Origin: an uncultured Dokdonella sp.
GTDB lineage: Bacteria; Pseudomonadota; Gammaproteobacteria; Xanthomonadales; Rhodanobacteraceae
DNA: 44,502 nucleotides
Assembly: GCA_934526015.1 (NCBI GenBank)
Contig: CAKSZY010000017.1
Span: 1-44,502 of the forward strand
Direction of reading: 5' to 3'
A program made the translations under genes and the position numbers. Under the pieces are notes generated by a model. The model searched no databases. It had not been told where the DNA came from and was given only the letters and a program-made list of their open reading frames with translations. This document shows positions 37,760 through 44,502 of the stretch, piece after piece; within the stretch, counting starts at the first letter, position 1; each line of letters opens with the position of its first letter.

Positions 37760-40700
37760 TCAGGAAAGGATGCCGCGCTGTTCGCGCGAGCGCTCGCGCA
37801 GGAAGGCGAAGCAGGCCGGCGCGGCCAGCGGACGCGCCAGCCAGTGTCCCTGGATCTCGTCGCAACCCTGCTCGCGCAGGTACTCGACCTGTTCGCCGAT
37901 CTCGACGCCCTCGGCGATGACGTTGAGGCCGAGCGAATGGGCCATGTTGATGATCGTCGCGGTGATCGCCTCGTCATCCGGATCGGTGGTGATGTCGCCG
38001 ACGAATTCCTTGTCGATCTTCAGGGTGTCGATCGGCAGCCGCTTGAGGTAGGCCAGCGACGAGTAGCCGGTACCGAAATCGTCGATGGCGAGGGTCACCC
38101 CGACCGCCTTCAGCTGGCGCAGGGTGGTGATCGACTGTTCGGCATTGGCCATGACCATGCTCTCGGTCAGCTCGAGTTCGAGCTGGCTCGGCGCGAGGTC
38201 GTTTTCGGCCAGGATGTCGCACAGGCGCTGGGTGAGCTGGCCGCGCAGCAGCTGCGGCACGGCGACGTTGACCGACATCGAGATGTCGCGCAGGCCGGCA
38301 CGATGCCAGGCGGCGAGCTGGGCGCAGGCCTGCACGAGCACCCAGTCGCCGATCTCGATGATCATGCCGGTTTCCTCGGCGATCGGAATGAACGTCGACG
38401 GCGGAACCTGGCCGAGATCCTCGCTCTTCCAGCGCAGCAGCGCCTCGACACCGGTGATGCGGCCATCGAGCAGCGACAGCTTGGGCTGGAACACCAGGCT
38501 GAACTCCTGGCGTTCGAGCGCGCGGCGCAGCGCGCCGACCATCGTCGCGCGCAGGCGCGCGGCGGCGTCCATCGATTCGGTGTAGACCATCCAGGTCTTG
38601 CGACCGCGTTCCTTGGCCTGGTACATCGCGGTGTCGGCGTACTTGAGCAGGTCGGTCGGCGTCTGTCCGTGGTCCGGATACAGGCTGATGCCGATCGACG
38701 GCGAGATCGTCACGTCCTGGCCATCGTCGAGTTCGAGCGGCCGCTCGAATGCGCCGATCAGCTTGAGGGCGACGCGCTCGGCCTCGGCCGCATCGACGAG
38801 GTCCTCGAGCACGACGGTGAACTCGTCGCCGCCGATCCGCGCCACCGTGTCGCCATCGCGCACGTTGTCGCGCAGGCGGCTGCCGGCCGCCTTGAGCATG
38901 CGATCGCCGGCAGCGTGGCCCATCGAATCGTTGACGTGCTTGAAACGGTCGAGGTCGAGGAACAGCACCGCGACCTTGCGCCCGCCGCGGCGCGCGCGCA
39001 CGACCGCGTGGCCGAGGCGTTCGGCCAGCAGGGTGCGGTTCGGCAGGCCGGTCAGGGTGTCGTAGTTGGCCAGGTAGCGCAGCTCCTGCTCGTTGCGCTT
39101 GCGCTCGGTGATGTCGGTCAGCACCTGCACGAAGTGCGTGCGCTGGCCCTGCGCATCGCGCACCTCGGTGGTCTGCAGCCAGGTCAGGAATTCCTCGCCG
39201 TCCTTGCGTCGCTGCCAGATCTCGCCGCGCCAGTGGCCCTCGCGCAGGATGGCGTCACGCAGCGCCTGGTAGTGCTCGGGTGGATGCTGCGAGCAGTTGA
39301 GCAAGGCCGCCGAACGGCCGAGCACTTCCGCTTCGGTCCATCCGGTCATCGCGGTGAACGCCGGATTGACCGAGCTGAAGTTGAAATCGAGGTCGGTGAC
39401 GGTCACCGCCTCGCCGATGCTGCGGATGACTTCCTGGGCGATGCGGCGCTCGCGCTCGGCCTCGCGGGTGGAGGTGATGTTGCGCACCGTGCCGCAAATG
39501 CGCAGCGGGCGGCCGCTGTCGGAGCGATCGACGATCTTGCCGCGCACCAGCATCCAGATCCATTCGCCGTCGCCGACCCGCACGCGCTGCTCCGACTCGA
39601 ACAGCGACGTGCGCCCGGTGATGTGGTCGTCGAGGCGCTGCGCCATCGCGCGCTGGTCGTCGACATGCACGTTGGAGCGCAGCCAGTCGTAGATCGACAG
39701 CGATTGTTCGCGCTGCATGCCCTGGGAACGGTCGGCACTGACCAGCAGCAGCGCGCCGCTGTCCATGTCGAGGTCCCAGAAGCGTTCGCCCGATCCCCAC
39801 AGGGCAAGGCGCAGGCGGTCCTCGCGTTCCTTGATCTCCTGGTGGTGGTGCTGCGCCTCGGCACGGCGCCGGCGCAACGCCGCCCAGCCGATCAGGCCGG
39901 CCAGCACGATCGCCGCGGCGTACACCGCCTTCATCGCCGGGCTCAACCAGAACGGCGGCGCGACGACCACCGCCACCGCCGTGCCTTCCTCGTTCCAGTA
40001 ACCGTCGCTGTTGCTCGCCTGCACGCGGAACAGGTAGCGGCCGGCATCGAGATTGGTATAGGTCGCATCGTGGCGCGTGCCGGCCTCGATCCACTGGCTG
40101 TCGAAGCCTTCGAGCCGGTAGCGGAAACGGTTGCGCTGCGGTGCGGCGAAGTCGAAGGCGGCGAACTCGAACTGCACGACGCGGTCGTCCGCACCCAGCG
40201 AGACGATGCCGTCCGCGTCGGGGCCGGTCTTGCCGGCATGGCCGATGCGCACCTCGGTGATCGCCACCGGCGGCAGGTAGCGGCTGGCGGCGACGGCGCC
40301 CGGCAGCAGCAGGTTGACGCCGTCGAGGCCGCCGAAGGCCAGCTCGCCGCCGCGCAGTGCGTGCACCGACCCGCCGTTGAACTCGAGTCCCTGCAGGCCG
40401 TCCTCGACGGAGAAGGCGTGGAAGCTGCCGGTGGACGGATCGAACGAGGAAATGCCGCGGTTCGAGCTCAGCCACAGCCGCCCCATCGGATCCTCGAGGA
40501 TGCCGTAGACGGTGGCGTCGGGCAGGCCGTCCGCGGGCAGGTAGCGGGTGAAGCGCGCGCGCCCCTCCTCGAGCACGTCGAGGCGATTGAGGCCGCTGTG
40601 GGTGCCGATCCAGATCGTGCCGTCGACCGACTGGTGGACCGAACGCACGGTGTCGCTGCTCAGCGAATGCGGGTCGGCACTGTCGTGGCGCAGCACCTGG

Positions 40701-42319
40701 ACCGTGCCGGTGGCGGGATCGATCAGGTTGACGCCATCGATGCTGCCCGCCCAGATGCGGCCCTGGCGATCCTCGAACAGCGAGAGCACGTGGTCGTGGC
40801 TGAGGCTCGCCGGGTCGCCGTCGCGGTGGCGCCAGTACGTCGGCGCGCGGCTGCCGGCGGCGAAGCGGATGACGCCGAAACCGTTGGTGGCCAGCCACAG
40901 GCTGCCGTCGCGGGCGAGCAGGAGCGCGCGGCGCGGCCGGCGCAGTCCGCCGGATTCGTCGGCGATGCCATCCGCCAGCACTTCGATCGTGCCCCGCGCC
41001 GGATCGAGCAGACCGATGCCCATGCCGCCGGCGAACCAGATGCGGCCGTCGGGGGCGGCCGCCAGCGCTTCGATCGACACCGGCTGGCCGGGATCGAGGG
41101 CGAACGTGCGCGCGATCGCCGCGCGCCACGAGGTGAACGTCCGCGTGCGGCGGTCGTGGCGCTTGAGGCCGTCGCCGTCGGTGCCGAGCCAGAGGTCGCC
41201 ATTGGCGTCCTCGGTGATCGCACGGACATTGTTGGTGGTCAGCGGGTCGAGCGCCGGATTGCGGTCGAGGAGTATGCCGAAGGTGGTTCCGGACGGTTCG
41301 ACGCGACTGACCCCGAGCGCTTCGCTGCCGACCCAGAGCAAACCCGAGGCATCGATGAACAGCACCGAGATCTCGGCCTGCTGCAGGCTGCCGCGCAGGT
41401 CGCGCTGGGGACGGATCCATTGTTCATGCGGGCGCTGCGGATCGAGGATGGCGAGGCCATTGCCGAGCGTGCCGACCCAGACGCGTGCGCCGCGGTCCTC
41501 GGCCAGCGCGGTGATCGCGCTGCGGCCGGTAGTCGTCCAGATGCGCTGCGCCGCACCGCCGTTGTCGATGCGATGCACCTCGTCGGCGGTCGCCGCATAG
41601 AAGTGGCGGTCGCGCGCGGCGATCATCGCCGTCACCGGACCTGACAGTCCGCTGCCGGTGCGCTCGGCACGATGACTGCCGCGCGGCAGCTGCCACACGC
41701 CGTCGCTGCTGCCGATCCACAGGCTGCCGTCGTCGGCGCGCACGAGCTGGCGCACGACCACGCCCTCGGCCAGTGCCACCCGCTCGCGCCGTCCGCTCAG
41801 CGGATCGAGCAGTTCGAGTCCGCCGGCGCTGCCGACCCACAGTCCGCGCGCGCGATCGAACAGCAGCACCTCGATCGCTTCGCGCTCGTTGCGTGCCGGC
41901 TCGCCGGCGGCGAGGCGGAACGACTCGAAACGGCCGCTGCGCGGATCGAGGCGGGCGATGCCGGCCGCATAGGTACCGATCCACAGGCGCCCCGCATCGT
42001 CTTCCGCAATTGCCCCGACCACGCTGTCGGGCAGGCTGTCGGGGCGGTCGGCATCGTGCTCGAAGCGCCGGAAGCGATAGCCGTCGAAGCGGTGCAGCGC
42101 GCCCTGGGTGGCGATCCACAGGTAGCCGGTGCGGTCCTGGTAGATCGAGCGGATCGAGTTCTGCAACAGGCCCGACTCGTCGTCGAGGCGGTCGAAATAG
42201 TGGGTGCGCTCGTAGGCGGCCAGCGGCAGGCCGCAGCAGGCGAGCAGCAGGCAGGCAAGCAGGAGCATCCGGCGTGCCGGCCCGTGCCATCGCCCCCACG
42301 ACGCTCCCCTGGCGATCAT
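37760..42319 (-). CDS. Periplasmic-propeller / PAS / GGDEF / EAL sensor of cyclic di-GMP
   Basis: A 1519-residue inner-membrane protein. Signal peptide (MLLLACLLLACCGLPLA) to about residue 35; two-component-regulator propeller repeats ~40-700 (many xxGxLWIGT strands, e.g. GRLWIGTYAAGIARLDPRSG); Y_Y_Y domain ~710-785; transmembrane helix ~795-815; two PAS domains ~830-1075; GGDEF intact at ~1163 with inhibitory site RDGD just before; EAL domain with intact EALLRW (~1292), DDFGTGYSSLAYLKRL and AEGVE. Both synthesis and breakdown of c-di-GMP are therefore possible. The ATG at 42319 is chosen over an upstream TTG because it gives a proper signal sequence. It sits alone between zapA and ygfB, which are neighbours in E. 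coli. Ligand unknown. Confidence 0.92.
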   Translation of the reverse strand: MIARGASWGRWHGPARRMLLLACLLLACCGLPLAAYERTHYFDRLDDESGLLQNSIRSIYQDRTGYLWIATQGALHRFDGYRFRRFEHDADRPDSLPDSVVGAIAEDDAGRLWIGTYAAGIARLDPRSGRFESFRLAAGEPARNEREAIEVLLFDRARGLWVGSAGGLELLDPLSGRRERVALAEGVVVRQLVRADDGSLWIGSSDGVWQLPRGSHRAERTGSGLSGPVTAMIAARDRHFYAATADEVHRIDNGGAAQRIWTTTGRSAITALAEDRGARVWVGTLGNGLAILDPQRPHEQWIRPQRDLRGSLQQAEISVLFIDASGLLWVGSEALGVSRVEPSGTTFGILLDRNPALDPLTTNNVRAITEDANGDLWLGTDGDGLKRHDRRTRTFTSWRAAIARTFALDPGQPVSIEALAAAPDGRIWFAGGMGIGLLDPARGTIEVLADGIADESGGLRRPRRALLLARDGSLWLATNGFGVIRFAAGSRAPTYWRHRDGDPASLSHDHVLSLFEDRQGRIWAGSIDGVNLIDPATGTVQVLRHDSADPHSLSSDTVRSVHQSVDGTIWIGTHSGLNRLDVLEEGRARFTRYLPADGLPDATVYGILEDPMGRLWLSSNRGISSFDPSTGSFHAFSVEDGLQGLEFNGGSVHALRGGELAFGGLDGVNLLLPGAVAASRYLPPVAITEVRIGHAGKTGPDADGIVSLGADDRVVQFEFAAFDFAAPQRNRFRYRLEGFDSQWIEAGTRHDATYTNLDAGRYLFRVQASNSDGYWNEEGTAVAVVVAPPFWLSPAMKAVYAAAIVLAGLIGWAALRRRRAEAQHHHQEIKEREDRLRLALWGSGERFWDLDMDSGALLLVSADRSQGMQREQSLSIYDWLRSNVHVDDQRAMAQRLDDHITGRTSLFESEQRVRVGDGEWIWMLVRGKIVDRSDSGRPLRICGTVRNITSTREAERERRIAQEVIRSIGEAVTVTDLDFNFSSVNPAFTAMTGWTEAEVLGRSAALLNCSQHPPEHYQALRDAILREGHWRGEIWQRRKDGEEFLTWLQTTEVRDAQGQRTHFVQVLTDITERKRNEQELRYLANYDTLTGLPNRTLLAERLGHAVVRARRGGRKVAVLFLDLDRFKHVNDSMGHAAGDRMLKAAGSRLRDNVRDGDTVARIGGDEFTVVLEDLVDAAEAERVALKLIGAFERPLELDDGQDVTISPSIGISLYPDHGQTPTDLLKYADTAMYQAKERGRKTWMVYTESMDAAARLRATMVGALRRALERQEFSLVFQPKLSLLDGRITGVEALLRWKSEDLGQVPPSTFIPIAEETGMIIEIGDWVLVQACAQLAAWHRAGLRDISMSVNVAVPQLLRGQLTQRLCDILAENDLAPSQLELELTESMVMANAEQSITTLRQLKAVGVTLAIDDFGTGYSSLAYLKRLPIDTLKIDKEFVGDITTDPDDEAITATIINMAHSLGLNVIAEGVEIGEQVEYLREQGCDEIQGHWLARPLAAPACFAFLRERSREQRGILS

Positions 42320-42439
42320 GTCGTTGCGCGCACCCGCGATTCCCTTTGGCGCGATTGCGCCGTCGTCGAGTGTAGGCAATCAGGTCGACCGGCGCCAAGG
42401 CGAGCCGCGGACGGATCGCAGCCGACCCGGCGCGCGGTC

Positions 42440-42445
42440 TAGAAT
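42440..42445 (+). promoter_or_regulatory. -10 element of ygfB
   Basis: TAGAAT 29 bp before the ygfB ATG; no good -35 at the right distance. The 154-bp divergent gap to the GGDEF/EAL gene shows no other feature. The same hexamer is used for 6S RNA and pepP. Confidence 0.5.
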
Positions 42446-42473
42446 CCGGCCCATTCCGGCCGCGTGACAGGAC

Positions 42474-43037
42474 ATGAGCGAACCACTGACCCACGCCGAA
42501 CTCGGCGAGATCCTCGTGCGCCTGCGCATCGGCGTCGGCGCCAGCGAACTGCATGGCTCGCTGGCCGGCTATTTGTGCGCGGGCGGGCGCGCCGGCGCCG
42601 ATGCCTGGCCGCAGGCACTCGAACTCGATGCCGAAGGCGAGGGCTGGTCCGGCGACGCCTTCACCCGACGCCTCTACGGACTCTGCCGGGCCCAGCTCGA
42701 CGACGAGGAACTCGGTTTCGAGCCGCTGCTGCCCGACGAGGCCTGCCCGCTGGCCGAGCGCGGCGACGCCCTCGTCGAATGGTGCCGCGGCTTCCTCGGC
42801 GGCGTCGGACTCGCCGGCATGACGGCGCAGGCCGCGCCGGGCGGCAATGCCGACGAGATCCTGCGCGACTTCGCCACCATCGCCTCGTCCCGTTTCGATT
42901 ACGACAACGACGAAGGCGACGAGGCGGCGCTGGTGGAAGTGCTCGAGTTCGTGCGCGTCGGCGTGCTCCTGCTGCATGCCGAACTGCACAAGCCGCGAGC
43001 GGCCGAGCCGGCGGCCGGCAGCCGGCGCCTGCATTGA
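42474..43037 (+). CDS. ygfB: YgfB/UPF0149 family protein
   Basis: A 187-residue acidic cytoplasmic protein: GASELHGSLAGYLCAGG near the start, LPDEACPLAERGDALVEWCR and GFLGGVGLAGM in the middle, DEAALVEVLEFVRVGVLLL at the end, as in UPF0149. In Pseudomonas, YgfB has been reported to affect beta-lactam tolerance through transcription control; whether that applies here is unknown. It precedes pepP by 76 bp, as in E. coli. An AGGA lies very close to the ATG. Confidence 0.9.
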   Translation: MSEPLTHAELGEILVRLRIGVGASELHGSLAGYLCAGGRAGADAWPQALELDAEGEGWSGDAFTRRLYGLCRAQLDDEELGFEPLLPDEACPLAERGDALVEWCRGFLGGVGLAGMTAQAAPGGNADEILRDFATIASSRFDYDNDEGDEAALVEVLEFVRVGVLLLHAELHKPRAAEPAAGSRRLH

Positions 43038-43070
43038 CCCGCGGCGCTGCGCGCGACACCGCGATGCCGA

Positions 43071-43076
43071 TAGAAT
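43071..43076 (+). promoter_or_regulatory. -10 element of pepP
   Basis: TAGAAT 37 bp before the preferred pepP ATG. It overlaps an upstream in-frame ATG (43075), which argues for the later start. Confidence 0.45.
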
Positions 43077-43113
43077 GCCCGCGGCACGCCTGCCCCGCCC
43101 CGCCATCGAGCCG

Positions 43114-44442
43114 ATGATCCAGGCCAAGGAATTCACCCGCCGTCGCCGGCAGCTCATGCGCATGGCCGGGCGCGACGCCATCGTCATCGTGCCGGCCGCT
43201 CCCGAACGCGTGCGCAACAACGACGCGCATTACCGCTATCGCCAGGACAGCGACTTCCACTACCTGTGCGGCTTTCCCGAGGCCGAAGCGGTCCTCGCCC
43301 TGATCCCCGGCCGCAGCCAGGGCGAGACGATCCTGTTCTGCCGCGAACGCGACGCCGAACGCGAACGCTGGGACGGCGTGCGCGCCGGTCCGGAAGGTGC
43401 GATCGGCCAGTACGGCTTCGACGACGCCTTTCCGATCGACGACATCGACGACATCCTGCCGGGCATGATCGAGGGGCGCACGCGCGTCTACTACCACTTC
43501 GGTCGCGACAGCGACTTCGATCTCAAGCTGATCGGCTGGGTCAACCGCGTGCGCGCAATGGTGCGCCAGGGTGCGAAACCGCCGCACGAGTTCGTCGCCC
43601 TGTCGCATCTGCTGCACGACCTGCGCCTGTACAAGTCACCGGCCGAACTGCGCGTCATGCGCCGCTCGGCGAAGATCGCCGCCGAGGCGCACGTGCGCGC
43701 CATGCAGGCGACCCGGCCCGGCATCAGCGAGCACGCCGTCGAGGCCGAACTGCTGCACACGTTCCGCCGGCACGGCGCCGTGCCGAGCTACGAGCCGATC
43801 GTCGGCGGCGGCGCCAACGCCTGCGTCCTGCACTACCGCGCCAACGACGCCGAACTGAAGGACGGCGACCTGCTGCTGGTCGACGCCGGCGCCGAGTACG
43901 CCTGCTATGCCTCCGACATCACGCGCACCTGGCCGGTCAACGGCCGCTTCTCGCGCGAGCAGCGCGCGCTGTACGACATCGTCTTCGCCGCGCAGGCGGC
44001 GGCGATCGACGAGGTTCGACCCGGCCGTCCGTTCGACGCGTACCACGAAGCCGCGGTGCGCGTCATCAGCGCCGGCCTGATCGAACTCGGCCTGCTCAAG
44101 GGACCGCTCGACAAGGTCCTGCGCGAACACCTCTACCGGCGCTTCTACATGCACAAGACCGGGCACTGGCTCGGCCTCGACGTGCACGATGTCGGCGACT
44201 ACCGCATCGACGGCGAGTTCCGCGTGCTCGAACCCGGCATGGTCGTCACCGTCGAACCCGGCATCTACATCGGCACCGACCTCAAGGGCGTGCCGGCACG
44301 CTGGCGCGGCATCGGCATCCGCATCGAGGACGACGTCGTCGTCACTGCCGGAGATCCGGAAGTACTGACCAGCGATGTGCCGAGTGATCCGGACGCGATC
44401 GAGCGGCTGGTCGGGAAGCAGGGGATAGGGGCTAGGGGCTAG
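43114..44442 (+). CDS. pepP: Xaa-Pro aminopeptidase P
   Basis: A 442-residue M24B metallopeptidase that removes N-terminal residues before proline. The N-terminal creatinase-like domain (RRRQLMRMAGRDAIVIV, DSDFHYLCGFPEAEAV) is followed by the pita-bread domain with all metal ligands in place: two Asp in VDAGAEYACYASDITRTWP, His in KTGHWLGLDVHD, Glu in VTVEPGIYIG and Glu in GIRIEDDVVVT. ATG at 43114 chosen over 43075. The last residues (GIGARG) and the stop come from a GGGGCTA heptamer array, so the natural C-terminus was probably a few residues away. Confidence 0.94.
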   Translation: MIQAKEFTRRRRQLMRMAGRDAIVIVPAAPERVRNNDAHYRYRQDSDFHYLCGFPEAEAVLALIPGRSQGETILFCRERDAERERWDGVRAGPEGAIGQYGFDDAFPIDDIDDILPGMIEGRTRVYYHFGRDSDFDLKLIGWVNRVRAMVRQGAKPPHEFVALSHLLHDLRLYKSPAELRVMRRSAKIAAEAHVRAMQATRPGISEHAVEAELLHTFRRHGAVPSYEPIVGGGANACVLHYRANDAELKDGDLLLVDAGAEYACYASDITRTWPVNGRFSREQRALYDIVFAAQAAAIDEVRPGRPFDAYHEAAVRVISAGLIELGLLKGPLDKVLREHLYRRFYMHKTGHWLGLDVHDVGDYRIDGEFRVLEPGMVVTVEPGIYIGTDLKGVPARWRGIGIRIEDDVVVTAGDPEVLTSDVPSDPDAIERLVGKQGIGARG

Positions 44443-44502
44443 GGGCTAGGGGCTAGGGGCTAGGGGCTAGGGGCTAGGGGCTAGGGGCTAGGGGCTAGGG
44501 GC
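44421..44502. repeat. Tandem GGGGCTA heptamer array at the window edge
   Basis: A degenerate unit (44421-44427), then exact GGGGCTA units from 44428 to the last base, about 10.7 copies and still continuing. It contains the pepP stop codon (44440-44442) and is related to the AGGGGCG heptamers inside lhr. Total length is unknown because the window ends here. Confidence 0.93.

Noticed and set aside
37394..41644. A 1416-codon plus-strand open frame opposite the GGDEF/EAL gene
   Set aside because: It is a shadow; the minus strand has intact GGDEF, EAL and propeller motifs.
44421..44502. Telomere-like repeat suggesting a linear replicon end
   Set aside because: A related heptamer occurs inside lhr, and the array begins within pepP in a normal chromosomal neighbourhood; an interspersed repeat is simpler.

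Overview
The window is about 44.5 kb of GC-rich chromosomal DNA. Gene content, heavy use of GTAG/REP-type intergenic palindromes, and a conserved rpiA / fau / 6S RNA / zapA / ygfB / pepP neighbourhood point to a gammaproteobacterium of the Xanthomonadales (Lysobacterales: Xanthomonadaceae or Rhodanobacteraceae). The genus is not determined. No phage, plasmid, CRISPR, tRNA or rRNA was seen.

Left third (1-17.1 kb). A mosaic of intergenic repeats leads into a Fur-box promoter and an iron/heme operon: hemP, a TonB-dependent heme receptor, a small protein and a DUF6607 lipoprotein. It converges with a MacA-MacB-NodT tripartite export operon on the minus strand. Next come overlapping msrA-msrB (methionine sulfoxide repair), then a three-gene minus-strand operon: ECF sigma factor, membrane anti-sigma factor and secreted subtilase. 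The periplasmic tail of the anti-sigma factor looks like the propeptide of that subtilase. A divergent small outer-membrane-protein gene and a stand-alone EF-G gene with a long structured leader complete the section.

Middle (17.1-30 kb). This is a surface and secretion block: a small exported cupredoxin, a DUF11-type protein with a C-terminal sorting-like tail, and a 2551-residue DUF11 repeat protein whose gene contains eight nearly homogenised units of about 375-396 bp. Upstream on the same strand lie an OmpR-type response regulator and a membrane histidine kinase, separated by four copies of a 25-bp GTAG palindrome.

Right third (30-44.5 kb). A full-length Lhr-type helicase gene is flanked by REP-like pairs and carries an in-frame inverted-repeat element. 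Then comes the housekeeping cluster on the minus strand: ZapB-like protein - zapA - 6S RNA - fau - EVE protein - rpiA. The first codons of the EVE gene are tandemly triplicated. A 1519-residue periplasmic-propeller/PAS/GGDEF/EAL sensor sits between this cluster and the plus-strand ygfB-pepP pair. The window ends inside an array of GGGGCTA heptamers that supplies the pepP stop codon.

The observations I would follow first are the sigma / anti-sigma / subtilase operon with shared propeptide-like domains, the triplicated EVE start, the repeat element read in frame inside lhr, and the homogenised DUF11 array. All family assignments are by eye from sequence motifs; no database search or alignment was run.
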